In this document: positions 41,248-49,232 of the stretch, piece by piece | How positions within the stretch are numbered: the stretch's first letter is position 1 | Layout of the letters: each line of letters begins with the position of its first letter | NCBI GenBank assembly: GCA_016718275.1 | Contig: JADKEA010000026.1 | Location: 62,001-126,000, forward strand | Direction of reading: 5' to 3' | DNA length: 64,000 bases | DNA from: Candidatus Villigracilis affinis | GTDB lineage: Bacteria; Chloroflexota; Anaerolineae; Anaerolineales; Villigracilaceae | Program-made: the position numbers and the translations under genes | The notes under the pieces: generated by a model | What the model was told of the DNA's origin: nothing | The model's database searches: none | Seen by the model: the letters and a program-made list of their open reading frames with translations, nothing else

Positions 41248-41843
41248 TGAGCCTCCAAAATCCTGATGACATCCTTCACAACATCCGCCGAATTTTCAAC
41301 CGCATACACCCGAATTCCAAGCGGACTTAATTCACGGTCTGCCTGATGGGATAATGCAACCAGCCCCGCCATGCTTGCAGGATATGCCCCCGCTTCTTTA
41401 CCTAAACTGGAGCCTGATCCTGCGACGATGTTCAGGATCGCCCCGCTGCCTTTCTCTCGCATGATACGTCCTGCCGATTGAATAGTGAGAAATGCGCCCG
41501 TGAGATTTACATCCAGCGTGCGGTGCCAGTCCCATTCATCTACATTCAGCAGGGGAGTGTGCGGCTCCACTGCCGCGTGATTGACGAGAACATCAATGCC
41601 GCCGAAATCATCCTCCACGCCTTTGATCACATATTGCACGCCAACTTTCTTGGCGATATCTTCAATATACGATCTGGCTTTGCCGCCTTTTGCCGTGATC
41701 TCCGCAGTGACTTGTTCCACATTGATTGGGGAGATGTCATTAAGCGCGACCAGCGCACCGCGTTCTGCAAAGGCTTTGGCAAGTGCGGCCCCTGCACCTT
41801 TTCCCGCTCCTGTAATGAGAATGACCTTGTTTTTTAAGTCCAT
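41244..41843 (-). CDS. Short-chain dehydrogenase-like protein, catalytic Lys replaced
   Basis: 199 residues, about 50 shorter than typical SDRs. The cofactor loop TGAGKGAGAAL is kept and the usual NNAG reads NHAAV. The catalytic Tyr-x3-Lys is AYPASMAGLVAL, with Met where Lys should be. Ser is present in NIVAGSGSS. With the Lys gone and the C-terminal part short, it is probably a non-classical or inactive SDR that may still bind NAD(P). Confidence 0.78.
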   Translation of the reverse strand: MDLKNKVILITGAGKGAGAALAKAFAERGALVALNDISPINVEQVTAEITAKGGKARSYIEDIAKKVGVQYVIKGVEDDFGGIDVLVNHAAVEPHTPLLNVDEWDWHRTLDVNLTGAFLTIQSAGRIMREKGSGAILNIVAGSGSSLGKEAGAYPASMAGLVALSHQADRELSPLGIRVYAVENSADVVKDVIRILEAQ

Positions 41844-41855
41844 GCGTTCTCCGTG

Positions 41856-42551
41856 TTAATTGCAAACTGGAATCGTATCTGAATTTTCGTTTGCGTTCAG
41901 GGGCAGGCCGAAATAAGGCGTGGGGTCGTAGGTGTTTTCGATATCGAGTTCATTTGTGAATTTTCCAAAGCCATCATCTTTTACGACCGAGATATGCAAA
42001 TGCACGCCGACGGGGTTGCTGGGATCGCCGGAGTAATTTCCCTGATATCCGAGGAAAGTACCGGCTTCCACATATTGTTCCGTGGTGCCCGGCGGAAAAT
42101 CAGATGAGATAAATGAGTTCCCAGCGGGGTCTGCCATGTGGGTGTAATACACCCAGATCTGCTGCCCGGGCTGTATCGGGTCATCGGGCACGCGGATGAT
42201 GACCGTCGATTTCCAATCTGACTGGCGGGTGAGATAGCCGGGGTATGCCGCGACAATAGGCATAACGCCAACCTCTGTCCCTGAGAAAATATCCAGTCCG
42301 CTGTGGCGATGACCGGGGCGGAAAGAATCGTCCCAGATGAAGCCGATCAAGCCGTCGGTGGGGAAAATGAATGGGGCGTCGCCGCATTTCGTCCCTGTGG
42401 TCATCATCAACTCGGGTCTGGAACTGGTATCTCTGAACCAGTCAAATACTTGTTCGGTACGGGCTGAGCCGCGCCTGCTTGAAAAGTAATAATACAGGCC
42501 TGCGGTTAGTAGAATGACGATGAAAAGAAGGGGGATAAATCGTTTGGACAT
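41856..42551 (-). CDS. M23-type peptidase, membrane anchored
   Basis: 231 residues. An N-terminal helix (RFIPLLFIVILLTAGLYYYF) is followed by an external LytM-like domain. The zinc ligands appear as GHRHSGLDIF (H, D) and HLHIS in GVHLHISVVKDD, typical of M23 endopeptidases that cut peptidoglycan cross-bridges. Its start is set by a TATAAT that overlaps the upstream ATG 42560 and ends 7 nt before ATG 42551, so the latter is chosen. Next to it are transposase remnants on the other strand. Confidence 0.8.
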   Translation of the reverse strand: MSKRFIPLLFIVILLTAGLYYYFSSRRGSARTEQVFDWFRDTSSRPELMMTTGTKCGDAPFIFPTDGLIGFIWDDSFRPGHRHSGLDIFSGTEVGVMPIVAAYPGYLTRQSDWKSTVIIRVPDDPIQPGQQIWVYYTHMADPAGNSFISSDFPPGTTEQYVEAGTFLGYQGNYSGDPSNPVGVHLHISVVKDDGFGKFTNELDIENTYDPTPYFGLPLNANENSDTIPVCN

Positions 42552-42558
42552 TGGACGC

Positions 42559-42564
42559 ATTATA
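42559..42564 (-). promoter_or_regulatory. -10 box of the M23 peptidase gene
   Basis: TATAAT on the reverse strand. It ends 7 nt before ATG 42551 and excludes the ATG at 42560 as a start. Confidence 0.55.
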
Positions 42565-42660
42565 CACAGCTTGTGGAAGTGCGAAATCAATACTTCGCGG
42601 GTTATGGTTATTGCAAGGTTGCTTGACAAAGGGTGAAAAATAAGATCCTTCTCGGTAAAA

Positions 42661-43200
42661 TTGCGAGTGATGGGCAAGCAAAAAACCGCGGAGGATCTTA
42701 AAATACAGTATAGCACGGTCGGAAAAAACCAAGAGATAAGCGCAGACGGAGTGATCTACGATAAAGTCAGCGTATATGATTGTCTGCATAAACTGCAAGA
42801 CATGCGCAAAGCACCCGGGAAGCAATACGGTCTGGTGGGATTATTGATGGTGATTTTGCTGACAAAGTTGTGCGGAGCATATAAACCGGCAGAAATAGCA
42901 GACTGGGGGGAAAATCATCAAGATGAAATGATACGACTGTTAAGGTGGAAACGGGATAGGATGCTAGACCAAAGCACATACCGTCGGGTCATGGCGTACA
43001 AGGTGTATGTGGATGAAGTTGAAGGATTGGTATGGGAATACAATCAGCAAGGGAAGCAATGTCAACACTACGCATTGGATGGCAAAGCGCTGCGTGGGTT
43101 GAGCAAAAAAGACGAATTGAGAGCAGAGTATCTCTTGAGCGTATACAATGTGGAACGAGGCAAGACAATAGACCTCTTGCATGAGTGTGCCATAATAGGC
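42661..43200 (+). pseudogene. ISAs1-family transposase, N-terminal remnant
   Basis: About 180 residues. The conserved N-terminal domain includes VYDCLHKLQDMRKAPGKQY, LLMVILLTKLCGA and the region ALDGKALRGLSKKDELRA. Full-length ISAs1 transposases have about 370 residues; the catalytic half is lost. The frame ends shortly after the junction with the next remnant near 43200. No terminal inverted repeats were found by eye. Confidence 0.75.
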
Positions 43201-43202
43201 AC

Positions 43203-43348
43203 ATGAGATACGAAACCGCGCAAATGCTGAAAGATGAAGGATTTAAGCAGTCAACTGGCGTTTGGCGAAAGGCCTTCGAACAAATGCTTCAAGTTGTCGA
43301 GATAGGTTTGCGTGATTTTGGCAGACCAACCAAATTGTGTCGTGCTGA
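43203..43348 (+). pseudogene. IS5-family transposase, N-terminal remnant
   Basis: An open frame beginning MRYETAQMLKDEGFKQSTGV and continuing FEQMLQVVEIGLRDFGRPTK resembles the N-terminus of IS5-type transposases (family pattern FKRLTGV...FGRPPKL..AD). It stops resembling that family at about 43348, where the IS982 remnant begins in the other orientation. Only about 48 codons remain. Confidence 0.55.
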
Positions 43349-43688
43349 CTGGAAAACTGTTGACAATGGACAAATAGGGATCCTGTGGGATCTTTTGACC
43401 AATGACTTTCCACAAATCTTGCTTGACCTTCCAAAGGTTGGCGGCCTGTCTGGTAAATGTCGTTAAATGAACTTGACGCAATCCCGGAAACCAATCTGCG
43501 TAATATCTGCAAATGTGAGTGAAAATACCACTTTCTGTATCCAAACCAAGAAATTCACCAACCACTTCTATTATGAGCACTTCACTGTCTCTTAGGGTGG
43601 ACTGCGGACCTCGTTTGCGTAATTGCAGCTCTCCTACAAGATCATCGATCAGGCAATATACTGCTATGATGAACGTGGTAATATCCAT
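43349..43688 (-). pseudogene. IS982-family transposase, N-terminal remnant
   Basis: From the ATG at 43688 the frame reads MDITTFIIAVYCLIDDLVGE, then STLRDSEVLIIEVVGEFLGL and RQAANLWKVKQDLWK, all IS982 landmarks, and reaches SIVNSFPVS before the match stops. Complete members have about 290 residues. The loss of the C-terminal half leaves no full catalytic triad. Confidence 0.7.
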
Positions 43689-43691
43689 TTT

Positions 43692-43746
43692 GGAGACCTC
43701 TGTGACTTTGTGTTTGTTTCGCAACTTCACAAATACGGAGGTCTCC
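43692..43746. repeat. Inverted repeat next to the IS982 remnant
   Basis: GGAGACCTC (43692-43700) and GAGGTCTCC (43738-43746), 37 bp apart. It may be a leader hairpin of the IS982 gene or part of a terminal repeat. Confidence 0.4.
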
Positions 43747-43972
43747 TCTTCTTGTCAAGCTCCTTTCACTTGCACATCGGGTTAGTTAGGTGGATAATTG
43801 TGCTGTATTGCACTATTGTCGATTCGAAAAAACGACTCATCATGAGGTGGGCATGGCAAGATCAAAAAGCCTAATGTTCATTGAGATCCAAGAGGAGGTG
43901 AATATAGAAAGCCTGACAAAAATAACGAAAGCATCCGAGTTTCAATTTCTGAAAATCAAAAGGAGAATAAAC

Positions 43973-45412
43973 ATGAGACGAAAGTTTTTTTCTGTAATTA
44001 TAGTACTCGTTATGCTGCTAGGACTGGCACCGGCTGATGCGGCATATGCTACCTTTACATCGTTAGAAATGAATAGCAAAGTGCTTACTCCTGGTAGAGC
44101 AATCGCCGCTTGGCCATCAGGGATTCCGTCGGGGGAAAAGCGCCCTGTAGTGATATTTCTGCCCGGTTGGGGCGGGGAGGGCGATCTAAATGCTTGGATA
44201 TCTCCCCAGAATACAAACCTTGTCAATGAAGGTTATGTCACTTTGGCTATCGGGTTTGACTACATTTCTACATACGTTAGCGATATTGATGTGAAGACAA
44301 TGGAAGGATTGGATAAGTTGTGCGCTGATGCATCTATCCCTGCCAATTGCGACGCCATTGTTTTGGATGGTGAATCTTATGGTGGTTCGCAGAACTATTG
44401 GGTAATAGAGTATTTACGTAGCCATGGTTACGATGGCGGCGCGGGCAGCGCTGGTAAAACTCTAGGATTTATTTCAGAAGACACAGGGTATGCAGCGCCA
44501 GGTGTTTTAACAAACCCTGTCACTGGCGCATTTACACGGACAGGACTGGCTGATAACGCTTCCTATAGCGTCGCCATGATTCAAAACTTGGGTGATACTA
44601 GAATTCCTGTGGATGAATGTACCTGGGGTTATTGCGGCGCAAGAGAATTAAGCAATGCGCATCTCGCAAGAGGCGACAATAACGTTTTTAGTATCTGTCC
44701 ATTTGGCGGGGAACACACAACGCGCGAATTTGCCGATTGGAATGCATGGGTCACTTCAGCAATCAAAACGATGATTCATGTCATAAATGGTATCCCAGTA
44801 TTCACAGGTTATACTAATCCTACAATGGTATTAGGTAATACTTGTGCGAACGCAAATATCCAATTTGAAGATGTTCCATCCAGCCACTGGGCTTCGATCT
44901 GGATTGAGCGCCTTTACAAATACGGTATCACCAGGGGGTGCAACACTTCTCCCCTACTATATTGTCCGGAAGCCGCTGTGACACGTGCGCAGATGTCCAT
45001 CTTCATCCTGCGTAGTAAGTATACCAGCGCCTATACTCCTCCAGTAGCTACTGGCACTGTCTTCAGCGATGTGCCGATCGATTCCTTCGGGGCCGCTTGG
45101 ATTGAGCAATTCGCACTCGAAGGAATAACTTCTGGCTGTGGTTTTGGCATATACTGTCCAGATGCAAACATCACTCGTGCGCAAATGGCGATCTTTTTGC
45201 TAAGAGGTAAACACGGTTCATCATACGTTCCACCCGTTGCTACTGGTATCTTCTCTGACGTGCCGGTCGGTTCTTTTGCTGCGGATTGGATCGAGCAACT
45301 TGCTGTTGAAGGCATCACCAGCGGATGCGGCGGCGGCAACTACTGTCCGAATGCAAATATGACTCGTGCGCAAATGGCTGGCTTTTTGGTGAGGGCGTTC
45401 AATCTGCGGTAA
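43973..45412 (+). CDS. Secreted alpha/beta-hydrolase with three SLH repeats
   Basis: 479 residues. A signal peptide (about 1-26) leads to an alpha/beta-hydrolase domain with the nucleophile elbow GESYGG (S135) and a late FGGEHTT (H248); an Asp in LGDTRIPVDE may complete the triad. Three SLH-like repeats follow (about 300-479), each with a paired-Cys loop (GCNTSPLLYC, GCGFGIYC, GCGGGNYC) and ending TRAQM. It should be a wall-attached esterase or lipase-like enzyme. AAAAGGAG lies 8 nt before ATG 43973. The sequence is visibly more AT-rich than its flanks and follows transposase debris, which suggests horizontal gain. Confidence 0.85.
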   Translation: MRRKFFSVIIVLVMLLGLAPADAAYATFTSLEMNSKVLTPGRAIAAWPSGIPSGEKRPVVIFLPGWGGEGDLNAWISPQNTNLVNEGYVTLAIGFDYISTYVSDIDVKTMEGLDKLCADASIPANCDAIVLDGESYGGSQNYWVIEYLRSHGYDGGAGSAGKTLGFISEDTGYAAPGVLTNPVTGAFTRTGLADNASYSVAMIQNLGDTRIPVDECTWGYCGARELSNAHLARGDNNVFSICPFGGEHTTREFADWNAWVTSAIKTMIHVINGIPVFTGYTNPTMVLGNTCANANIQFEDVPSSHWASIWIERLYKYGITRGCNTSPLLYCPEAAVTRAQMSIFILRSKYTSAYTPPVATGTVFSDVPIDSFGAAWIEQFALEGITSGCGFGIYCPDANITRAQMAIFLLRGKHGSSYVPPVATGIFSDVPVGSFAADWIEQLAVEGITSGCGGGNYCPNANMTRAQMAGFLVRAFNLR

Positions 45413-45518
45413 GCCGAATTGGGGAAATTGTGTAAATAATGATTCACTAATTTCTTATGGGTCTCTGTTTCTCGTTTTGCAGGAAACCTTAAATTTTGCC
45501 AGATTCGGTAAATTCTTA

Positions 45519-45547
45519 TTGATTTTTTAGATGATTTGATATAAGAT
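45519..45547 (+). promoter_or_regulatory. Promoter of the riboswitch-M6 protease unit
   Basis: TTGATT (45519-45524) and TAAGAT (45542-45547) are separated by 17 bp. The predicted start lies about 20 nt before the riboswitch. Confidence 0.6.
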
Positions 45548-45570
45548 AATTACAGTTGCAGTACAAAAAG

Positions 45571-45655
45571 TGCAAGTTCAAAAGGCAAACCCATTGCGAG
45601 ATGGGGACGTAAAGTCATGAGTTTGTGGAATTTACAGACTGCCAGACTGCCGAAG
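45571..45655 (+). ncRNA. Cyclic-di-GMP-I (GEMM-I) riboswitch candidate
   Basis: The GEMM hallmarks are present in order: GGCAAACC (45584-45591), a stem closed by the GNRA tetraloop GCGA (CCCATT / GATGGG flanks, 45590-45605), GGGACGTAAAGTCA, and the 3' element CCAGACTGCCGAAG. The strand partners GTC (in AAAGTC) and GAC (in CAGACT) replace the usual GCC and GGG, a pairing-preserving change. It lies 123 nt upstream of the M6 metalloprotease. A hairpin overlaps its 3' end, as expected for a switch that controls termination. Confidence 0.8.
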
Positions 45656-45677
45656 CAAAATCGCATTCGGCAGTCTG
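45643..45677 (+). terminator. Hairpin overlapping the riboswitch 3' end
   Basis: Arms CAGACTGCCGAA (45643-45654) and TTCGGCAGTCTG (45666-45677). The 5' arm is also the last part of the riboswitch, so the two structures exclude each other. The T-rich tail is weak (TAATTTAA), so translation or RNA stability may be controlled instead. Confidence 0.65.
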
Positions 45678-45777
45678 TAATTTAACTTCCAGGGTCAGGA
45701 GGTGCATAGCGATAAACCATAATTGAAAGTACCTGTTTGCAAGTAAGATCATCTAATTTTCGTGAGGAGAATGATTT

Positions 45778-48036
45778 ATGAAAGCAAAATGGTTCAGTTC
45801 GATTTTGATTTTGGCACTGCTTGTTATGAGCTTGGTGCCTGCAGCTGGTGCAGCACCAGCTTTTGAAGATGACGGCCCTATTTTTGCGGGCAAAGGCGAT
45901 GATAATCTGTCCCATCCCAAGGGGGATGCGCAGGCTGCTTTGAAAGCCAAAGCGATGGAAGCTCAAATTCAAGGAAAGACCAAGGGGAAAACCCACGAAG
46001 TAGCACGTGGACAATTTGCCGAACTCGCTTTGGAAAAGAATGACCGTGTCTTTGTAATTGTTGCCGAATTTGGCGAAAGTATTCATCCGACTTATGGCGG
46101 CGAACCTGGTCCTCTGCATAATGAGATTGCAGAGCCCAACCGCGCAGTCGATAATACAACCATTTGGCAGGCGGATTTCAACAAAGAACATTTCGAAGAT
46201 ATGTACTTCAACCAGATGGTTGATTACTATGCCAAGCAGTCTTCGGGACGTTATACGATCAACGGCGATGTCATTGACTGGGTGAAAGTGCCTTATAACG
46301 AAGCCCGTTATGGTTCAAACCTCTGCGGAGCCACCACCTGCTCCACAGTCTGGTATTTGATTCGTGACGCCATCAATCAGTGGGTCGCTGATCAAAAAGC
46401 AGCCGGTATGTCAAATCAAGAGATCTATGACTATCTTGCAACATTCGATGCATGGGATCGTTATGATGTTGACGGCGATGGCAATTTTGATGAGGCCGAT
46501 GGCTACATCGACCATTTCCAGATCGTTCATGCTGGTGTGGGCGAAGAGACTGGCGGCGGCGCTCAGGGTGAACAGGCCATCTGGTCACATCGCTGGTACA
46601 CCTCTTATCAGGGTATTGGCGTTTGGGGCCCTCCCGGTGCTGAACAAGGCGGTATGGAATTCGGCGGTTTGGGTACTTTCGGCAACGAAGGCGGCCCGAA
46701 TGCAGTTGGCATGTGGGTAGGTGACTACACCATTCAGCCTGAAAATGGCGGCTTGGGCGTATTTGCTCACGAATATGCTCATGATCTTGGCTTGCCCGAT
46801 CAATATGACACAGCGGGCGGCGCCAACTCCACCGGCTTCTGGACGATTATGTCCAGTGGTTCCTACCTTGGTGATGGCACGACTGATATTGGCTCCAATC
46901 CTGGCGATTTCAATGCCTGGGAGAAATTCCAGCTCGGTTGGCTCGACTTTACAGTAGCCGAAGAAGGCAAAAAGAGCTCCATTGTCCTCGGACCGGCAGA
47001 AACGACCACCCAACATCCCCAGGGTCTTTTTGTTGTATTGCCTGATAAGGAAGTAACCGTTCAATTAGCCCCTCCGTACTCCGGTGCTTACTTCTACTAT
47101 TCCGGTTCAGGTGATAATCTGGATAACAGTATGACTCGCAGTGTTACACTGCCGGGTGGATCTGTATCCCTCAGCGCCCAGGTCAACTATCAGATCGAAC
47201 TTGACTGGGATTATGCCTACCTCACTGTGAACGGTTCCCCCGTTGCCACAAACCTCTCCACAAATGACAATCCGAATGGACAGAATTTTGGCGAGGGTAT
47301 CACTGGTGATAGCGGTGGAAACTGGGTAACCCTGACCGCTGACCTTTCGGACTATGCCGGTCAAACTGTGAACATTGGATTTAACTATTGGTCCGATGGC
47401 GCGGTTGCCGAACTCGGCTTCATGGTCGATGATGTCGCCATTAGTGGACAGCCCCTTGACGATGCCGAAGGTATTGTTGGCTGGGCCTTTAACGGATTCA
47501 GCATCACCACCGGCACTGAAACCAATTACTACTTCAATGCCTATGTTGCAGAGTACCGCCAGTATCGTACCTATGATGCTGGTCTTAAGACTGGCCCCTA
47601 CAACTTCGGCTTCCTGAATTCGGCGCCTGATTGGGTTGAACACTATCCATATCAGGATGGTTTGTTGATCAGCTATTGGGATTCATCCTACACTGATAAC
47701 AATACCAGTGAACACCCAGGTGGCGGTTTGATCCTGCCGATCGACTCACACCCGGCAGCTTTGATGCGCCCGGATGGAAATCCCTGGACTGCCCGTGTTC
47801 AAGCTTACGACTCCACATTTACCCCCAACAGGACAGATGGCTTCATCCTCCATGTTAATGGCGTGGAATCCCCGATCCCGAGCCAGCCTGGTGTCCGTTT
47901 GTTCAACGATAACCTTCAGTACTGGAATTGGCTCACTCCGCTGGCTGGCGTAATCAACCCGCAGACCGGTACTCAGATCCGCGTCCAGGGTGTCAATGCC
48001 TTAGGCTTCATGCAGATAAAGGTGAAAGCACCTTAA
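45778..48036 (+). CDS. Secreted M6 metalloprotease (immune inhibitor A-like)
   Basis: 752 residues. The signal peptide ends near AAGA|AP. A pro-region with Lys-rich sequence follows, then the catalytic domain with zinc motif HEYAHDLGLPDQYD (H331, E332) and the later GSYLG. The downstream part (about 430-700) has beta-rich MAM/jelly-roll-like segments with GGNWVTLTADLSDYAGQTV. M6 proteases are exported enzymes that degrade proteins. A strong GAGGAG lies 7 nt before the ATG. The upstream riboswitch candidate suggests control by cyclic di-GMP. Confidence 0.93.
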   Translation: MKAKWFSSILILALLVMSLVPAAGAAPAFEDDGPIFAGKGDDNLSHPKGDAQAALKAKAMEAQIQGKTKGKTHEVARGQFAELALEKNDRVFVIVAEFGESIHPTYGGEPGPLHNEIAEPNRAVDNTTIWQADFNKEHFEDMYFNQMVDYYAKQSSGRYTINGDVIDWVKVPYNEARYGSNLCGATTCSTVWYLIRDAINQWVADQKAAGMSNQEIYDYLATFDAWDRYDVDGDGNFDEADGYIDHFQIVHAGVGEETGGGAQGEQAIWSHRWYTSYQGIGVWGPPGAEQGGMEFGGLGTFGNEGGPNAVGMWVGDYTIQPENGGLGVFAHEYAHDLGLPDQYDTAGGANSTGFWTIMSSGSYLGDGTTDIGSNPGDFNAWEKFQLGWLDFTVAEEGKKSSIVLGPAETTTQHPQGLFVVLPDKEVTVQLAPPYSGAYFYYSGSGDNLDNSMTRSVTLPGGSVSLSAQVNYQIELDWDYAYLTVNGSPVATNLSTNDNPNGQNFGEGITGDSGGNWVTLTADLSDYAGQTVNIGFNYWSDGAVAELGFMVDDVAISGQPLDDAEGIVGWAFNGFSITTGTETNYYFNAYVAEYRQYRTYDAGLKTGPYNFGFLNSAPDWVEHYPYQDGLLISYWDSSYTDNNTSEHPGGGLILPIDSHPAALMRPDGNPWTARVQAYDSTFTPNRTDGFILHVNGVESPIPSQPGVRLFNDNLQYWNWLTPLAGVINPQTGTQIRVQGVNALGFMQIKVKAP

Positions 48037-48071
48037 TTCTGCTTGATATAAGATAAGATGTTTTAGCTATG

Positions 48072-48107
48072 CTTCTGCCGCAGGCATGCCTGCGGCAGAA
48101 GTTTTTT
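48072..48107 (+). terminator. Terminator of the M6 protease gene
   Basis: 30-bp perfect palindrome (48072-48101) followed by six T. Confidence 0.92.
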
Positions 48108-48108
48108 A

Positions 48109-48576
48109 TCAGGGTGTGGGGAATATTTCATCTGTGGGGTGGATGCGGCACAACACAACTCTTTTTTCGTTATCGGTATGATAAGAGAATGATTTTCCAT
48201 CCGCTTCAAATAGGATTTGAAAGCCGGGAGTTTCCACCTCGGCATAAACGATGCCTGCCTGCGGACATCCCAGACCGGCATCCGGCCAGACCATGGGTTC
48301 CACTGAGAAGAGGTGGATTTTGTCTTCGCTGATCTTGAATTTTCGTGCAAGGCTTTCCTTTGCCAGATTTACCATTATTTGAGCTTGCGGACTTACAGTC
48401 GGAGATTCGTCAGACATGTCGATACCTTCCTCCTGATCAAGTGTGGGGATTGGTGAGAAATCTGTTGCGGGTATTTCTGTATTTTCTGCGGGGCTTGCAA
48501 TGGATTGGCACCCCGCAAGAAATAGAAGGCTGCACGTAATGAATAAGGCAAATTGTATTTTCAAGGTTGTCTCCAT
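48109..48576 (-). CDS. Small lipoprotein
   Basis: 155 residues. Signal peptide with lipobox LAGC (Cys about 23), a Pro/Glu/Ser-rich linker to about residue 60, and a domain with VNLAKESLARKF, VEPMVWPDAGLGCPQAGI and TPGFQILFEADG. I have a faint memory of similar small domains in Anaerolineae lipoproteins but no function. It is convergent with the M6 protease gene and ends next to that gene's terminator. Confidence 0.75.
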   Translation of the reverse strand: METTLKIQFALFITCSLLFLAGCQSIASPAENTEIPATDFSPIPTLDQEEGIDMSDESPTVSPQAQIMVNLAKESLARKFKISEDKIHLFSVEPMVWPDAGLGCPQAGIVYAEVETPGFQILFEADGKSFSYHTDNEKRVVLCRIHPTDEIFPTP

Positions 48577-48711
48577 TTATTTTAAGGACGATTTCCGTAA
48601 ACAAAAAGTTCACTTATTTCTAACACAATTTCTACCATTCACCGATATTTTTTTTATATGCCGTCGCTAAAATCAGTCTAATTCAATGTTTCGTAAAAGG
48701 AGATATAAAAA

Positions 48712-49095
48712 ATGACATTCTATATTCAACCCCACCAATTCCGTCGTATGGCCCGCCGCCTGGCTGAACAGCCCCAACAGCGTGCGCTTGGCGTAAATAT
48801 CCGTGAGCAGGATGATGCCTATGTGCTTTCGGCGCTTGTCCCCGGCCTGAAGGCGGAAGACCTGAACATTCAGATCCTCGAAAATGTGGTGAGCATCGAA
48901 GGGAATTATCAGGATGCTGACGGTGAATACCTGCTGAATGAACTTCCCAGCGGTTCCTTCCGTCGTGCGCTGCGATTACCCACAGAGGTGGAAGCTGATA
49001 AGGTCGAGGCGAAGATCGCCGATGGGGTGTTGACCCTGAACCTGCCAAAGGCTGAAACTGCCCGACCGAAGAAGATCAACATTTCCCTCAATTAG
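48712..49095 (+). CDS. Hsp20 / alpha-crystallin small heat-shock protein
   Basis: 127 residues. The alpha-crystallin domain (about 27-115) has VNIREQDDAYVLSALVPGLK, ENVVSIEGNY, GSFRRALRLPTEVE and the ending KIADGVLTLNLPKAE. It acts as an ATP-independent holdase. GGAGAT lies 9 nt before the ATG. No CIRCE or other heat-shock operator was recognised upstream. Confidence 0.93.
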   Translation: MTFYIQPHQFRRMARRLAEQPQQRALGVNIREQDDAYVLSALVPGLKAEDLNIQILENVVSIEGNYQDADGEYLLNELPSGSFRRALRLPTEVEADKVEAKIADGVLTLNLPKAETARPKKINISLN

Positions 49096-49114
49096 ATCGA
49101 TCAATTTTGAAAAA

Positions 49115-49143
49115 AGAGACGCGCTGAAATGCGTGTCTCTTTG
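49115..49143 (+). terminator. Terminator of the hsp20 gene
   Basis: Arms AGAGACGCG and GCGTGTCTCT-type (one G-T pair) with a 7-nt loop and short T-rich tail. Confidence 0.8.
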
Positions 49144-49232
49144 CATTTAAGCCGTAATGCCTATTTCTGCCAGCCTGCTTTCACAAAATAAACCAGTATA
49201 ATTCGTGCATTCTTAATTTCTGGAGTTACCCC

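Noticed and set aside
48564..48711. Heat-shock operator before hsp20
   Set aside because: No CIRCE-type inverted repeat was seen in the 135-nt gap, which is AT-rich with no other clear signal.
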